Counted from the stretch's first letter, positions 29,663 through 44,580 are shown. The stretch: 64,000 nt of DNA from Lysinibacillus irui (GCF_028877475.1 NZ_CP113527.1:3837501-3901500); one strand, 5' to 3'. Numbers and translations are program-made. The notes: generated by a model from the letters alone, not told the origin.

Positions 29663-31087
29663 TTAACGTAACAGTTCTTTTTCATGTGGTAAGATGGTAT
29701 CCGGGAAAATCTCGGTTGGATATTTGCCTGTAAAACATGCTAAGCATAGTCCACGGTTGTCATCTTCATAGGGACGAGCGATGGTCTCTACCATTCCTTC
29801 AACAGAAAGGAACGTCAAAGAATCTGCACCGATCGCTTCACGAATTTCATCTACATTATGACTAGAGGCAATCAGTTCCTCATGTGTGGAAGTATCAATG
29901 CCATAATAACAAGGGTTTGTCATCGGCGGAGATGAGATCACAACATGGACCTCTGCTGCACCAGCATCTTTTAACATTTTGACAATACGACGTGATGTTG
30001 TGCCGCGAACAATGGAGTCGTCCACCATAACTACACGTTTACCCTTTACGACTTGAACAACTGGTGAAAGCTTCATTTTTACGCCACGTTCACGTAATTC
30101 TTGTGTAGGTTGAATAAACGTACGACCAACATAGCGATTTTTAATAAGACCTAGTTCATAAGGGATACCACTTTCCTCTGCAAAGCCGATTGCTGCTGAA
30201 ATACTTGAATCAGGTACACCTGTTACAACATCAGCCTCAATATGCGCACATTCACGAGCAAGCTGTTTCCCCATACGTTTACGTGCCATGTGAACGTTAA
30301 TACCGTCAATATCAGAGTCAGGACGTGCTAAATAGACATACTCCATTGCACACATAGAACGCTTTTCCATATCAGCAAAACGATCTGATTTGACACCCTC
30401 ATCGTTAATAATGATTAGTTCTCCTGGTTCCACAGAACGAACGAATTCTGCACCAATTAAATCAAATGCACAAGTTTCAGAAGCTACCACCCAGCCATCT
30501 CCTAGCTTTCCTAGAGATAATGGACGTAAACCATGTGGATCACGTGCAACAAGCATTTCATCCTTTGTCATAATTAAGAAAGAATACGCTCCCTTTAATA
30601 AAGAAAGGGCATTTTTCACTTTCGCACGGAAAGGTGAATGTGAGCTTTTCTTAATAAGATGCGCCAGCACTTCTGTATCAGAGCTTGAATGAAAAATACT
30701 ACCTTGTCGCTCTAAATACTGTTTTAAATGTGTCGCATTGACCAAGTTACCGTTATGGGCAATTGAAAGGCTACCAGTTGAGGAATGGAATAATAATGGC
30801 TGGACATTTTCAATACCGCCACCACCAGCAGTCGTGTAACGAACATGAGCAATAGCTGCTTTGCCGTCCACTGCTTTTAATTTTTCTTCGTTGAAAACAT
30901 CATTAACTAGTCCTTCGCCTTTCACCGCGCGAAGATGCTGTCCGTCTGAAACGACAATTCCAGCACCTTCTTGTCCACGGTGTTGAAGAGCATGGAGCCC
31001 GTAATAGCTAAGGTGTGCTGGATTTGGGTTACCCCAAATACCAAACACCCCACATTCTTCGTTTAAGCCTCTGAGTTCAGCAAGCAT
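29663..31087 (-). CDS. purF: Amidophosphoribosyltransferase
   Basis: The 474-residue first committed enzyme of purine synthesis (PRPP + glutamine to phosphoribosylamine). It has an 11-residue propeptide followed by Cys12 in [10 protein letters not shown], which becomes the N-terminal nucleophile after cleavage, as in B. subtilis PurF. The PRPP motif [13 protein letters not shown] lies in the C-terminal half. Cysteines for a 4Fe-4S cluster are present (C-A-M-E and C-L-A-C-F-T). The ATG at 31087 follows AAAGGAG. The first 25 bp overlap purL. Confidence 0.97.
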   Translation of the reverse strand: MLAELRGLNEECGVFGIWGNPNPAHLSYYGLHALQHRGQEGAGIVVSDGQHLRAVKGEGLVNDVFNEEKLKAVDGKAAIAHVRYTTAGGGGIENVQPLLFHSSTGSLSIAHNGNLVNATHLKQYLERQGSIFHSSSDTEVLAHLIKKSSHSPFRAKVKNALSLLKGAYSFLIMTKDEMLVARDPHGLRPLSLGKLGDGWVVASETCAFDLIGAEFVRSVEPGELIIINDEGVKSDRFADMEKRSMCAMEYVYLARPDSDIDGINVHMARKRMGKQLARECAHIEADVVTGVPDSSISAAIGFAEESGIPYELGLIKNRYVGRTFIQPTQELRERGVKMKLSPVVQVVKGKRVVMVDDSIVRGTTSRRIVKMLKDAGAAEVHVVISSPPMTNPCYYGIDTSTHEELIASSHNVDEIREAIGADSLTFLSVEGMVETIARPYEDDNRGLCLACFTGKYPTEIFPDTILPHEKELLR

Positions 31088-33297
31088 GGGATTGCTCCTT
31101 TCCAATTAGAACGGAATTCCTCCACTGTACCTTCTACAAGCACACCTTTGTCCCCGTTGATTTTAACTAGTGCATCGTTTGTTACGACACCAATTTTTTG
31201 AGCGTCTTTCATAATTTCTACAAATGCAGCTGTATTTTCTTCTTTAACTGTTACAACAAAACGAGATTGACTCTCGCTGAATAATGCAGTGGTTGCAGAG
31301 CCTGATAATGTTACATCAACACCAAGACCGTTTGCACCGAATGTTGTTTCAGCAATAGCCACCGCTAGGCCACCTTCAGCTACGTCATGAGCTGATTGTA
31401 CAAGACCAGCTTTAATAGCCTTTAATAAAGCTTGCTGACGTGCTGCTTCTACATCTAAATCGATGGCAGGTGCTTTCCCTGAAATAACCCCATTATTTAA
31501 TAGTTTTTGAAGCTCTGACCCACCAAACTCGGTTTTAGTCTCACCAATCACAAATACGATATCTCCTGCACATTTTACTTCTTGTGTAGTGACATGAGCT
31601 AAATCTTCAATAAGACCAACCATACCAATTGTTGGCGTTGGATAAACCGCTTCGCCTGAACGTTCATTGTAAAGTGAGACGTTACCACCAATAACTGGGG
31701 CATTTAATGCCGTACATGCAGCTGAAATACCATCAGCAGATTTTTCAATTTGCCAGAAGATTTCTGGTTTCTCTGGATTACCAAAGTTCAAGCAGTCTGT
31801 AATGGCAAGTGGCGTACCACCAGTTGCCACGATATTACGAGCTGCTTCAGCTACAGCAATAGCACCGCCCACTTCTGGATCTAGGTAAATATAACGAGAG
31901 TTACAGTCTGTTGTCATTGCTAAACCTTTATTTGTACCACGTACACGAATAACGGCAGCATCAGATCCCGGTTTAACAACTGTGGATGTACGCACTTGAT
32001 AATCATATTGATCATATACCCACTCTTTAGAGGCAATTGTTGGTGCTTTTAATAATGCATTTAATGTCTCTTTGTAATCTGTCACAACAGGCTCTATATT
32101 TTCAATTGCTTGGAACTCTGCATAGTATGCAGGCTCTGCAGATGGCTTATGATAAACGGGTGCATCTTCTGCAAGTGCATCAGCAGGTACTTCAGCTACA
32201 ACTTCTCCGTTGTGTAATAGACGAAGCATTTTATCATCAGTCACTCGACCGATTGCAACAGCATCTAAATCATATTTATCAAAAATCGCTTTAATTTCAT
32301 CTTCGCGACCTTTTTTCACAACTAGTAGCATACGTTCTTGAGACTCAGATAACATCATTTCATAAGCTGTCATACCTGTCTCACGTTGAGGGACTAAGTC
32401 TAAGTTCATTTCTACACCAGAACCAGCCTTTGATGCCATTTCTGCTGAAGAAGAAGTAAGACCAGCAGCACCCATATCTTGAATACCAACTAAAGCATCG
32501 GATTTGACAACCTCTAAACAAGCTTCAAGTAAAAGCTTCTCCATAAATGGATCTCCCACTTGTACTGCTGGACGTTGGTTTTCTGATTCCTCAGTTAATT
32601 CTTCGGAGGCAAATGTTGCACCATGAATTCCGTCACGACCTGTTTTCGCACCAACGTACATAACTGTATTACCTACGCCAGCTGCAATACCACGTTGAAT
32701 ATCCTTATGGTCGATTAAACCGACACACATCGCATTTACTAGTGGATTTCCTTCATAACACGGATCAAATTGAATTTCACCGCCTACTGTTGGAATTCCA
32801 ATACAGTTACCATACCCAGCAATACCAGCAACGACTTCTTCAAAAAGATATTTACCACGCGCCGATTTTAATTCACCAAAGCGTAATGAATTTAACATGG
32901 CGATTGGACGTGCACCCATAGAGAAAACATCACGAATAATACCGCCTACACCAGTAGCAGCTCCTTGATAAGGTTCAATCGCAGATGGATGGTTATGAGA
33001 TTCCATTTTAAATACTACTGCTTGTTCGTCACCAATATCGACAATCCCTGCGCCTTCACCTGGTCCTTGTAAAACTTGAGGACCTTTTGTAGGGAATTTA
33101 CGTAATACTGGCTTTGAATTTTTGTAAGAGCAGTGCTCAGACCACATTACTGAGAAAAGACCTGTCTCTGTCCAGTTAGGTAGACGTCCTAAAATACCTT
33201 CTACCATTGCAAATTCTTCGTCTGACATCCCCATACCAGCGTATAGCTTTTCATCTTTAATTTGCTGTGCTGTTGGCTCAAACTTAGTTGTTGACAT
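31063..33297 (-). CDS. purL: Phosphoribosylformylglycinamidine synthase, large subunit
   Basis: The 744-residue small-type PurL that with PurQ and PurS forms the FGAM synthase complex (step 4). Motifs: [12 protein letters not shown] near the start, [11 protein letters not shown] (ATP site), V-G-D-P-F-M-E-K-L, and the repeat half with G-G-N-V-S-L-Y-N-E. Length fits the three-protein form of Gram-positives. It overlaps purQ by 14 bp and purF by 25 bp, so the three are tightly coupled. Confidence 0.97.
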   Translation of the reverse strand: MSTTKFEPTAQQIKDEKLYAGMGMSDEEFAMVEGILGRLPNWTETGLFSVMWSEHCSYKNSKPVLRKFPTKGPQVLQGPGEGAGIVDIGDEQAVVFKMESHNHPSAIEPYQGAATGVGGIIRDVFSMGARPIAMLNSLRFGELKSARGKYLFEEVVAGIAGYGNCIGIPTVGGEIQFDPCYEGNPLVNAMCVGLIDHKDIQRGIAAGVGNTVMYVGAKTGRDGIHGATFASEELTEESENQRPAVQVGDPFMEKLLLEACLEVVKSDALVGIQDMGAAGLTSSSAEMASKAGSGVEMNLDLVPQRETGMTAYEMMLSESQERMLLVVKKGREDEIKAIFDKYDLDAVAIGRVTDDKMLRLLHNGEVVAEVPADALAEDAPVYHKPSAEPAYYAEFQAIENIEPVVTDYKETLNALLKAPTIASKEWVYDQYDYQVRTSTVVKPGSDAAVIRVRGTNKGLAMTTDCNSRYIYLDPEVGGAIAVAEAARNIVATGGTPLAITDCLNFGNPEKPEIFWQIEKSADGISAACTALNAPVIGGNVSLYNERSGEAVYPTPTIGMVGLIEDLAHVTTQEVKCAGDIVFVIGETKTEFGGSELQKLLNNGVISGKAPAIDLDVEAARQQALLKAIKAGLVQSAHDVAEGGLAVAIAETTFGANGLGVDVTLSGSATTALFSESQSRFVVTVKEENTAAFVEIMKDAQKIGVVTNDALVKINGDKGVLVEGTVEEFRSNWKGAIPCLLNSEA

Positions 33298-33967
33298 GAT
33301 TTTCCCTCCACTGCTTCACAATTGATTTAAATACTGCTAGACCGTCAGCTCCGCCCACCAGTGCATCAACAGCACGCTCTGGGTGTGGCATCATCCCTAA
33401 TACATTGCCGCGTTCATTTATAATCCCTGCGATATCTTCTAAAGAACCGTTTGGATTATCACCTGAGTATGTGAATACAATTTGATTATTATCTTTTAGT
33501 GATTGTAATGTTTCCTCATCACAGTAGTAATTTCCTTCACCATGTGCGATTGGAATATTAATGATTTGACCTTGCTCATATTGATTTGTAAATAATGTAT
33601 TGTTGTTTTCAACTTTTAGCTGTACTGTGCGGCACATAAATTTTAAATTTTTATTGCGCAGTAAAGCTCCTGGCAATAAACCAGCTTCTGTTAGGATTTG
33701 GAAGCCATTACATACACCTAGAACTGGTTTACCAGCATCAGCTGCTTTTTTAACCTCTGCCATAATGTTAGATTGATTAGCCATTGCACCACAACGAAGA
33801 TAATCTCCGTAAGAGAAGCCTCCAGGTACTAAAACGCCATCAAACCCACTTAGATCTGTTGCTGTATGCCATACATATTCTACTTCTTCACCTAGCTCGT
33901 CTTTAATGGCATGATACATATCGATGTCACAGTTTGACCCAGGGAATACGAGTACTGCGAATTTCAT
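33284..33967 (-). CDS. purQ: Phosphoribosylformylglycinamidine synthase, glutaminase subunit
   Basis: A 227-residue class I glutamine amidotransferase feeding ammonia to PurL. The triad is visible: Cys in V-L-G-V-C-N-G-F-Q, His and Glu in [10 protein letters not shown]. An N-terminal F-P-G-S-N-C-D segment and [11 protein letters not shown] are family marks. It begins 2 bp after purS and overlaps purL. Confidence 0.97.
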   Translation of the reverse strand: MKFAVLVFPGSNCDIDMYHAIKDELGEEVEYVWHTATDLSGFDGVLVPGGFSYGDYLRCGAMANQSNIMAEVKKAADAGKPVLGVCNGFQILTEAGLLPGALLRNKNLKFMCRTVQLKVENNNTLFTNQYEQGQIINIPIAHGEGNYYCDEETLQSLKDNNQIVFTYSGDNPNGSLEDIAGIINERGNVLGMMPHPERAVDALVGGADGLAVFKSIVKQWRENHVNN

Positions 33968-33969
33968 GA

Positions 33970-34218
33970 TTAGTTAGCCTCCTCGACTTCGTAACGGTAG
34001 TCTTCAATTACAACGTTCGTTAAAACCTTTTCACACATTTCTTTTACTAGAGTATCAATGTCACGTTCTGTATCTTTAATTGTTAGTTCAAGATATTTAC
34101 CGATACGTAAATCCGCTACTTCACCGTAGCCCATTTTAGCTAAAGAACCTTGTACTGCAGAGCCTTGTGGGTCAAGAATGCTCTCACGTAATGTTACATA
34201 GATTTTTACTTTTTTCAT
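33970..34218 (-). CDS. purS: Phosphoribosylformylglycinamidine synthase subunit PurS
   Basis: An 82-residue subunit that bridges PurL and PurQ and helps pass ammonia. It begins [19 protein letters not shown] and has the family [14 protein letters not shown] end. It lies 2 bp after purC and 2 bp before purQ. Confidence 0.97.
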   Translation of the reverse strand: MKKVKIYVTLRESILDPQGSAVQGSLAKMGYGEVADLRIGKYLELTIKDTERDIDTLVKEMCEKVLTNVVIEDYRYEVEEAN

Positions 34219-34220
34219 TG

Positions 34221-34931
34221 TTATTTGCCTCCGAGTCTAGAAAGTATAATAGTATAAACTTCAGTTAAATTACCAAGGTCACGACGAAAAACATCTTTGT
34301 CTAACTTTTGCTTTGTTGTTGCATCCCAAAGTCTGCAAGTATCCGGTGAAATTTCATCAGCTAATAATACATTGCCATTCGTATCACGGCCAAATTCTAA
34401 TTTGAAATCAATTAGTGTCACATTAACATCTGCAAAGATTGGCTGTAGAACTTTGTTAACCGCTAGTGCCCCATCATAAATAGCAGTTACTTCAGTAGAA
34501 GTCGCAAGGTCAAGAAGATCTATATGCTCTGTTGTAATAAGGGGATCGCCTAACTCATCATCTTTATAATAAAATTCGACGATTGGTCTTTTTAAAGCTG
34601 TGCCTTCTTCCAGACCAAGACGTTTTGCTAAACTTCCAGCAGCTATATTACGAACAACCACTTCAATCGGAATAATTTCTACTTTTTTTACAAGTTGTTG
34701 CGTATCAGATAATTGTTTTACGAAATGTGACGCAATTCCGTTTGCTTGTAATTTTTCGAAAATTAATGAAGTAATGCGATTATTTAAAATGCCCTTGCCT
34801 TCTATTTCTTCTTTTTTTTCACCATTGAATGCTGTTGCACTATCCTTATACTCAACAAGAAGCACATTTTCTTCCTCAGTTGTGTACAATTTTTTTGCTT
34901 TACCTTCATACAAAAGTTGACCTTTAGTCAT
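34221..34931 (-). CDS. purC: Phosphoribosylaminoimidazole-succinocarboxamide synthase
   Basis: A 236-residue SAICAR synthetase. Recognised from [11 protein letters not shown] at the start, [10 protein letters not shown], the V-V-R-N-I-A-A-G-S substrate loop, and [13 protein letters not shown] near the C-terminus. ATG after GGGGGAAAAACGAC. It follows purB after a 120-bp spacer that contains a strong hairpin. Confidence 0.97.
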   Translation of the reverse strand: MTKGQLLYEGKAKKLYTTEEENVLLVEYKDSATAFNGEKKEEIEGKGILNNRITSLIFEKLQANGIASHFVKQLSDTQQLVKKVEIIPIEVVVRNIAAGSLAKRLGLEEGTALKRPIVEFYYKDDELGDPLITTEHIDLLDLATSTEVTAIYDGALAVNKVLQPIFADVNVTLIDFKLEFGRDTNGNVLLADEISPDTCRLWDATTKQKLDKDVFRRDLGNLTEVYTIILSRLGGK

Positions 34932-34975
34932 GTCGTTTTTCCCCCTGATATTATAGATACGCTTGTATTAATGTC

Positions 34976-35009
34976 CAGAATTGAATCGTGTCACCACGAT
35001 CCAACTCTG
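34976..35009. other. Intercistronic hairpin purB-purC
   Basis: Fifteen-base arms (34976-34990 and 34995-35009) around a TCAC tetraloop, with two internal mismatches or wobbles. No T-run on either side, so I read it as a processing or stability element inside the pur operon and not a terminator. Confidence 0.6.
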
Positions 35010-35051
35010 AAACATTTACTAGTGGGCTCTAACATTTAGAAAGTTTAAATA

Positions 35052-36347
35052 TTAGATAAGTCCTAATCGTTCAAAAATCATATCAACATGCTGTAAGTGG
35101 TAGTTGTAATCAAAACACTCATCCAGCTCTTCCTTAGTTAAATAAGATGTGATTTTTTCACTTGCATCGACTAATGTACGGAACTGAACTTGCTCGTCCC
35201 ATGCCTGCATCGCTAAAGGCTGTACGGTATCATAAGCTTCTTCACGTACTAAGCCTTTATCTATCAATGCTAACAAGATGCGTTGAGAATAAATTAGACC
35301 AAATGTGCGATCCATATTACGTTTCATATTTTCAGGGAATACTGTTAAGTTTTTCACAATATTACCGAAGCGATTTAACATATAGTTAAGAGTAATTGTT
35401 GCATCCGGTAAAATAACGCGCTCTGCGGATGAATGAGAAATATCACGCTCATGCCATAAAGCAACATTCTCATACGCTGTCACCATGTATCCACGCATTA
35501 AACGAGACATACCAACCATGTTTTCAGAACCAATTGGATTACGTTTATGTGGCATTGCTGATGACCCTTTTTGTCCTTTTGCAAAAGCTTCTTCTACTTC
35601 GCGTGTTTCCGATTTCTGTAAGCCGCGAATTTCTGTTGCGAATTTTTCAATAGATGTAGCGATTAAAGCTAAGGCACTTAAATACTGTGCATGGCGATCA
35701 CGCTGTAAAGTCTGTGTTGAAATCGGTGATGCTGTAAGTCCTAATTTATCGCATACATACTGTTCAACACGAGGATCGATGTTGGCATATGTTCCAACGG
35801 CTCCAGACATTTTCCCAGTTTCAATTACTTTAGCTGCTGCTTCAAAACGTTCAAGGTTACGCTTCATTTCCTCATACCATAAACCAAGTTTTAAACCGAA
35901 AGTTGTTGGTTCTGCATGAACACCATGTGTACGTCCCATCATAACTGTATATTTATGTTCTTTTGCCTTAGCAGCAATAATATCAATGAAATTCACAATG
36001 TCTTTGCGTAAAATATCATTTGCTTGTTTGATTAAATAAGATAATGCTGTGTCCACTACGTCTGTAGAAGTCAAACCATAATGTACCCACTTACGTTCTT
36101 CACCAAGTGTTTCAGAAACGGCACGTGTAAAGGCAACAACGTCATGACGAGTTTCTTGTTCAATCTCTAAAATACGGTTCACATCAAATGAAGCATTTTC
36201 ACGAATTTTAGCAACATCCTCTTTTGGGATATCCCCTATTTCAGCCCAAGCCTCACAAGCTAAAATTTCAACTTCTAGCCAAGCTTGGTATTTATTTTGT
36301 TCTGTCCAAATTGCGCCCATTTCGGGTCTTGTGTAACGTTCAATCAT
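35052..36347 (-). CDS. purB: Adenylosuccinate lyase
   Basis: A 431-residue tetrameric lyase that acts twice: on SAICAR in IMP synthesis and on adenylosuccinate in AMP synthesis. It opens [10 protein letters not shown], and has [12 protein letters not shown] (catalytic His region), [11 protein letters not shown], and the signature loop [14 protein letters not shown] after AAGGAGATACGCG, 13 bp after purK. Confidence 0.97.
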   Translation of the reverse strand: MIERYTRPEMGAIWTEQNKYQAWLEVEILACEAWAEIGDIPKEDVAKIRENASFDVNRILEIEQETRHDVVAFTRAVSETLGEERKWVHYGLTSTDVVDTALSYLIKQANDILRKDIVNFIDIIAAKAKEHKYTVMMGRTHGVHAEPTTFGLKLGLWYEEMKRNLERFEAAAKVIETGKMSGAVGTYANIDPRVEQYVCDKLGLTASPISTQTLQRDRHAQYLSALALIATSIEKFATEIRGLQKSETREVEEAFAKGQKGSSAMPHKRNPIGSENMVGMSRLMRGYMVTAYENVALWHERDISHSSAERVILPDATITLNYMLNRFGNIVKNLTVFPENMKRNMDRTFGLIYSQRILLALIDKGLVREEAYDTVQPLAMQAWDEQVQFRTLVDASEKITSYLTKEELDECFDYNYHLQHVDMIFERLGLI

Positions 36348-36360
36348 CGCGTATCTCCTT

Positions 36361-37485
36361 CTATTCTGACCAGATGCCAGAACTCTCGATTTGTTGTAGT
36401 GTTTCCTCTATGTCTTTTGTCATAATCGTTACATGGCCCATCTTACGGTTGACCTTAGCTTCAGCTTTCCCATAAAGATGGATGGACCATTCAGGATATT
36501 TAGCAATTGAGTTACTAAGTGGCACGACATGCTGCCCTAATACATTGACCATAATAGATGGTGCCCAAAGTTCTGGTTTTCGTAATGGCCAACCACAGAC
36601 AGCTCGAATATGCTGATGGAATTGAGAAACATTACATGCCTCTATTGAATAGTGACCAGAATTATGAGGTCTCGGTGCTAATTCATTAATAACAATCCCA
36701 CCATCTTCTAACACAAACATTTCTACCGCTAACGTTCCTACTAAATGTAAGTAATCTGCAATTTTTAAAGCTTCACGTTCTGCAGCTTGAGCTGTACTTT
36801 CTGATATGCGAGCAGGCACAATTGTTTCATGTAGAATATGATGAACATGAATGTTCTCTCCAACTGGCTGACAATACGATTCACCGTGGCCATTTCTTTG
36901 AACAATGACCGATACTTCCTTAACGAAAGGAACAAAGCCTTCTGCAATACATTGAGAATGCGTGAATAAATCTTTCGCTAAAGGTAGATCGTCAGTTGAT
37001 TTTAAAAGCTGCTGCCCTTTGCCATCATAGCCACCTCTTGCTGTTTTGACTATACAAGGATACCCAATCGAATCAATATTGGCTACTAATTCTTCATAAG
37101 TTTTTGCAACAATATATGGAGCTACTGGACAACCAGCTTTCACAATAGCGTCTTTCTCTGTTACACGGTTTTGTGTAATGCGTACCAACTCCGCCCCTTG
37201 TGGAACGTAAGCCATTTGTGATAAACGCTTTAAGCCTTCATAATCAATATTTTCAAATTCATACGTGATGACATCACTTACTTCTGCAAGCTCTTCTAAA
37301 GCAGCTTCATCATCATATGGGGCTACAATACGAATATCAGCTACCTGTCCACACGGTGAGTCCATTGCAGGTTCAAGAACAGCAATTTTAAATCCAGACT
37401 CTTTAGCAGCAAGTGCCATCATCCGACCAAGTTGGCCACCACCTATAATACCTATCGTTTGTCCAGGATAAATAATCTTCGTCAC
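36361..37485 (-). CDS. purK: N5-carboxyaminoimidazole ribonucleotide synthase
   Basis: A 374-residue ATP-grasp enzyme that carboxylates AIR with bicarbonate. It starts with an [12 protein letters not shown] segment and has [12 protein letters not shown] and [12 protein letters not shown] typical of PurK. It begins with GTG, overlapping the purE stop as GTGA (4 bp). Confidence 0.96.
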   Translation of the reverse strand: MTKIIYPGQTIGIIGGGQLGRMMALAAKESGFKIAVLEPAMDSPCGQVADIRIVAPYDDEAALEELAEVSDVITYEFENIDYEGLKRLSQMAYVPQGAELVRITQNRVTEKDAIVKAGCPVAPYIVAKTYEELVANIDSIGYPCIVKTARGGYDGKGQQLLKSTDDLPLAKDLFTHSQCIAEGFVPFVKEVSVIVQRNGHGESYCQPVGENIHVHHILHETIVPARISESTAQAAEREALKIADYLHLVGTLAVEMFVLEDGGIVINELAPRPHNSGHYSIEACNVSQFHQHIRAVCGWPLRKPELWAPSIMVNVLGQHVVPLSNSIAKYPEWSIHLYGKAEAKVNRKMGHVTIMTKDIEETLQQIESSGIWSE

Positions 37486-37970
37486 ACTAAGTCACCTGTG
37501 CTTTCTAATACTTGCTGCTTTGTTGCTTCACGTCTAGCATCTAATTTATTGGCAAGTTCTGAATCTGTTGTTGACAAAATTTGAGCTGCAAGTAATCCTG
37601 CATTTGTTGCTCCTGCTTTGCCAATAGCTACAGTTGCTACAGGTACACCACCAGGCATTTGAACAATGGATAATAATGAATCAAGTCCATTAAGTACACG
37701 TGACTGAACTGGAACTCCAATTACAGGCAACGTTGTTTTAGCTGCCACCATTCCTGGTAAATGTGCAGCCCCACCTGCTCCAGCGATAATTACTTGTATT
37801 CCTCGCTCACGAGCAAGCTCTGCATATTCAAACATTAAATCAGGTGTACGATGTGCAGATACAACCTTTTTTTCGTACGGTACTTGTAATTCATCTAAAA
37901 TATCACATGCATGTTTCATTGTTTCCCAGTCACTTGAACTACCCATAATGACACCGATTTTCGGATTCAT
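37482..37970 (-). CDS. purE: N5-carboxyaminoimidazole ribonucleotide mutase
   Basis: A 162-residue class I mutase (N5-CAIR to CAIR). Signature segments: [14 protein letters not shown] and V-V-S-A-H-R-T-P near the N-terminus, then [15 protein letters not shown] behind AAAGGAGCGACAATTT. First gene of the purine operon; its 220-bp leader follows a guanine riboswitch. Confidence 0.97.
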   Translation of the reverse strand: MNPKIGVIMGSSSDWETMKHACDILDELQVPYEKKVVSAHRTPDLMFEYAELARERGIQVIIAGAGGAAHLPGMVAAKTTLPVIGVPVQSRVLNGLDSLLSIVQMPGGVPVATVAIGKAGATNAGLLAAQILSTTDSELANKLDARREATKQQVLESTGDLV

Positions 37971-38190
37971 AAATTGTCGCTCCTTTTAAACGATAGAAAA
38001 ATGATCAGTTATTGTGCTAGCATCTATTTTTAATAGCACTGCAATTCTTATCTTATACAAAGAAAATCCCCAAATAAACTACTCTCTACTACTACACGTG
38101 AAAGCAGCTTACTTGAGGACTTATCAGAACAAGAATATACCTATGTACAAACTGCACATAGAGTTTCTCATCATATGCCAAAAGTGCTTT
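37971..38190 (-). promoter_or_regulatory. purE leader after the riboswitch (expression platform not resolved)
   Basis: This 220-bp leader separates the aptamer from purE. GAAAGC just after the aptamer can pair with a distant GCTTTC, and a GTGCTA/TAGCAC hairpin occurs near the gene, but no clean stem with a T-run is evident by eye. Folding software would be needed to place the terminator and antiterminator. Confidence 0.4.
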
Positions 38191-38258
38191 CCCGCATAGT
38201 CCAGCATTTACGGTGCCGGGTAGAGACACTAGAGCCAATCCTCTAGCATATATGTGGG
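38191..38258 (-). promoter_or_regulatory. Guanine-type purine riboswitch of the pur operon
   Basis: The aptamer fold is recognisable on the minus strand: P1 CCCACATA/TATGCGGG (one mismatch), P2 GCTAGAG/CTCTAGT, J2/3 TCTCTAC, and a P3 loop CACCGTAAAT identical to that of the B. subtilis xpt aptamer. The junction reads GGACTATG; the C at the position equivalent to C74 marks guanine/hypoxanthine rather than adenine specificity. Ligand binding is expected to shut the operon off. Confidence 0.9.
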
Positions 38259-38281
38259 ATATATTTGTTTTTCCTTATCAC

Positions 38282-38310
38282 ATTTTAACAAGTGATTACC
38301 TTATCGTCAA
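38282..38310 (-). promoter_or_regulatory. SigA promoter of the pur operon
   Basis: Minus-strand -35 TTGACG (38305-38310) and -10 TAAAAT (38282-38287) with a 17-bp spacer, 24 bp upstream of the riboswitch aptamer. Confidence 0.8.
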
Positions 38311-38315
38311 TGCAA

Positions 38316-38359
38316 AAATGCGAACATTTTTTATAAGTGCAAAAAAAACGTTCGGATTT
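38316..38359. promoter_or_regulatory. Paired PurR boxes upstream of the pur promoter
   Basis: Two inverted copies of the PurBox CCGAAC core just upstream of the -35. One is AAATCCGAACGTT on the minus strand (38347-38359), close to the consensus AWWWCCGAACWWT. The other is AAATGCGAACATT on the plus strand (38316-38328), with one core mismatch. Spacing of 18 bp suits the PurR dimer arrangement known from B. subtilis, where PRPP relieves repression. Confidence 0.75.
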
Positions 38360-38368
38360 TAGTCATAA

Positions 38369-38563
38369 TCATTCCGTATCTTGCGCAGGAATAGCTTTAA
38401 ATTGAATTTTTTGACGCAAATAGGTTGGTTCACCATTGACGATATGAAAAAGAGGCTCTTCTTTTCGTCCAATGGCCATATAACCGTCTTGTCGCATTCT
38501 TGCTAAACACTCTTCTATGGATTCATTTTCTTGTACTTCATACCAAATTTGTTTTTTTCCCAA
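38369..38563 (-). CDS. NETI motif-containing small protein
   Basis: A 64-residue protein of the YebG/NETI kind: K-K-Q-I-W-Y-E-V-Q-E-N-E-S-I-E-E-C-L-A-R-M followed by G-Y-M-A-I-G-R-K. The eponymous NETI reads ENESI here. In B. subtilis the equivalent (yebG) also lies just upstream of purE. I favour a TTG start at 38563 because AAAGGA lies eight bases before it; a GTG at 38581 is the alternative. Function unknown. Confidence 0.75.
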   Translation of the reverse strand: MGKKQIWYEVQENESIEECLARMRQDGYMAIGRKEEPLFHIVNGEPTYLRQKIQFKAIPAQDTE

Positions 38564-38710
38564 CTTCTTCTTCCTTTCCACTTCACGTTTTGCATCTTTA
38601 CTACTTGTACTCCATTATACCTTTAGTTGCTTATAGAAGTATGCAGGAACTTAATAATGATTTTTAGTGTCTATATCATATTCAAATCCTTAGTAGTCTC
38701 TTTATATAAA

Positions 38711-38744
38711 AAAGAAGAACCTAAATTTTATTAAGTTCTTCTTT
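38711..38744 (-). terminator. Intrinsic terminator of the 86-residue membrane protein gene
   Basis: Perfect 10-bp stem AAAGAAGAAC/GTTCTTCTTT with a 14-base loop, about 60 bp after the stop codon, with a minus-strand T-rich tail. Confidence 0.65.
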
Positions 38745-38805
38745 AAGAATCGTTTCTTATTAAATTTGAAAATCTATCTCCTTCGGCAATGCTTACCTAT
38801 TACTA

Positions 38806-39066
38806 TTAAAAAGCTTTTATATAAATGCCTAAAAAAAGAAGTAGTATAAATGAATGAAGGACAACAAGAACCATACGATAATCACCTTTAATACCGAAAA
38901 TGGCACTGATCATACCTATCCCTGCTAATATAAACGGCATAAACATATTTACGTCATAGAGAAGTTTTAAAAAGCTCCCATACCATTTCTTTGAATCATA
39001 CCCAAACATAAAGATTGTTATTAATAAGCATAAGATTGAAATAGTAGAAAAAATGATACGTCTCAT
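38806..39066 (-). CDS. Small membrane protein, function unknown
   Basis: An 86-residue protein with three likely transmembrane helices (about 3-22, 38-58 and 64-83) separated by a short loop with K-K-W-Y-G-S-F. ATG behind AATGGAGGAATTAAA, a strong ribosome binding site. I recognise no family. It is an isolated gene squeezed between the NETI gene and the rRNA operon end. Confidence 0.75.
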   Translation of the reverse strand: MRRIIFSTISILCLLITIFMFGYDSKKWYGSFLKLLYDVNMFMPFILAGIGMISAIFGIKGDYRMVLVVLHSFILLLFLGIYIKAF

Positions 39067-39173
39067 TTTAATTCCTCCATTATCAAATCCGATTGTGTAC
39101 AGTTCAGTGAATTGTCAAAATGTATGGAAATAGCTTTATTTATTATAACATTTTATGAATAGTGCACATAACA

Positions 39174-39204
39174 AAAAAAGCCATGGAATATGTCCATGGC
39201 TTTT
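39174..39204 (-). terminator. Terminator of the rRNA operon
   Basis: Palindromic stem AAAAGCCATGGA/TCCATGGCTTTT about 10 bp past the 5S 3' end, followed on the minus strand by seven T. Confidence 0.85.
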
Positions 39205-39212
39205 CATAAATT

Positions 39213-39329
39213 GCCTAGCGACGTCCTACTCTCACAGGGAGAAGCCCCCAACTACCATCGGCGCTAAAGAGCTTAACTTCCGTGTTCGGTATGGGAACGG
39301 GTGTGACCTCTTTGCCATCATCACTAGAC
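39213..39329 (-). rRNA. rrf: 5S ribosomal RNA
   Basis: About 117 nt. On the minus strand it contains the conserved core around CCGAACACGGAAGTTAAG and ends with GAGAGTAGGACGTCGCTAGG. Its ends pair as helix I (CTAGTGA/TCGCTAG), which sets the boundaries to within a few bases. Confidence 0.95.
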
Positions 39330-39340
39330 TATATTCGACC

Positions 39341-39450
39341 TTCAATACACGGCGCATTACTGCGTCAGCTGCTCTCGCTCAATCAGTCACGTACAGAAGT
39401 ATGCTCCCTCAATCACTCAGTTGCTTCCTTGTTCTACTTGTGTCTTGAAG
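39341..39450. repeat. 110-bp spacer block, copy 1 (before 5S)
   Basis: A 110-bp element that runs, on the plus strand, from TTCAATACAC to TGTCTTGAAG. It recurs as a direct copy in the 16S-23S spacer (42458-42567) with about 80% identity by eye. Both copies lie directly upstream of the next mature rRNA (5S here). It contains a GTAC-centred hairpin. Possible role in rRNA processing or antitermination. Confidence 0.7.
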
Positions 39451-39474
39451 CTCTCATTATTATTGTTGAAAGAA

Positions 39475-39507
39475 TTGTTCTTTCAAAACTGGATAAACGG
39501 CGCATTG
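39475..39507. other. 23S processing stem, 3' flank
   Basis: TTGTTCTTTCAAAACTGG... here is complementary to the 5' flank of 23S at 42628-42659. The two would pair across the 23S gene in the precursor and form the double-strand substrate for RNase III/Mini-III. Confidence 0.75.
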
Positions 39508-39525
39508 ATTGCTTCAAACAATTTG

Positions 39526-42450
<2,925 letters not shown>

Positions 42451-42457
42451 TACAGCT

Positions 42458-42567
42458 TTCAATACACATCGCATTTCGTTGTCAGCTTCACTCGTTCAAT
42501 CAGTCACGTACTGAAGTACGCTCCTTCATTCACTCGATTGCTTCCTAGAACTGCTTGTGTCTTGAAA
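42458..42567. repeat. 110-bp spacer block, copy 2 (before 23S)
   Basis: Direct-repeat partner of the block at 39341-39450, of equal length, with the same CAATCAGTCACGTAC core and CTTGTGTCTTGAA end. It lies about 8 bp from the 23S 5' end. Confidence 0.7.
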
Positions 42568-42627
42568 CCTTACTAATGTTATTAAGCCTATAAAAAACTT
42601 AAAAAATAAATGTGTTTGTTACAATTT

Positions 42628-42659
42628 CAATGTCGTTTTATCCAGTTTTCAAAGAACAA
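42628..42659. other. 23S processing stem, 5' flank
   Basis: Minus strand TTGTTCTTTGAAAACTGG..., about 180 nt before the 23S 5' end, pairs with the 3' flank at 39475-39507. It also has the ACTGGATAA-type conserved rrn spacer sequence of Firmicutes. The rest of the 304-bp spacer holds no tRNA gene. Confidence 0.75.
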
Positions 42660-42688
42660 GTTTTGAAGTATTTCATTCGGAAGAATGA

Positions 42689-42717
42689 ACCTTCAAAACT
42701 GAACGCAAAACGTAATC
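42689..42717. other. 16S processing stem, 3' flank
   Basis: ACCTTCAAAACTGAACGC... is complementary to the segment at 44406-44436, 5' of 16S. Pairing across the 16S gene would produce the standard processing stem. Confidence 0.75.
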
Positions 42718-42749
42718 TTACAAACCCTAGGTTTGTATTCCGAAATAAT

Positions 42750-44306
<1,557 letters not shown>

Positions 44307-44405
44307 AAGAAATTTGATTTGCTCAAATTGTTTTGCTGGCATCAATTTTGATGTCCAAAATTTTGTTTCGTTCACTAGCCGAAACTAGTTACTTAAAACT
44401 TTATT

Positions 44406-44436
44406 GATTACGTTTTGCTTGTTCAGTTTTCAAGGT
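44406..44436. other. 16S processing stem, 5' flank
   Basis: Pairs with 42689-42717 as described for that element. It lies between promoter P2 and the 16S 5' end. Confidence 0.75.
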
Positions 44437-44468
44437 TCATTTAGTAGTTACAAGAAGTAACTTTTTAT

Positions 44469-44497
44469 ACTTTAACATAATGCCAACTTACTGTCAA
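44469..44497 (-). promoter_or_regulatory. rRNA operon promoter P2
   Basis: Minus-strand -35 TTGACA (44492-44497), 17-bp spacer, -10 TAAAGT (44469-44474). The consensus -35 and position upstream of 16S mark it as the proximal rrn promoter. Confidence 0.85.
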
Positions 44498-44551
44498 CTA
44501 TTAATGTTATTATTTTTTATGTTGTTCGTTTGTTTCGTAACAACGTGTTTA

Positions 44552-44580
44552 AATATATCATCTTAAAATTGAGTTTGCAA
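44552..44580 (-). promoter_or_regulatory. rRNA operon promoter P1
   Basis: Minus-strand -35 TTGCAA (44575-44580), 17-bp spacer, -10 TATATT (44552-44557), about 83 bp upstream of P2. This gives the tandem P1-P2 layout usual for Bacillales rrn operons. The next 180 bp up to the pbuG terminator is AT-rich and holds nothing I can name. Confidence 0.65.

Noticed and set aside
35485..35919. 144-codon plus-strand ORF opposite purB
   Set aside because: A shadow of purB; no ribosome binding site or family resemblance.
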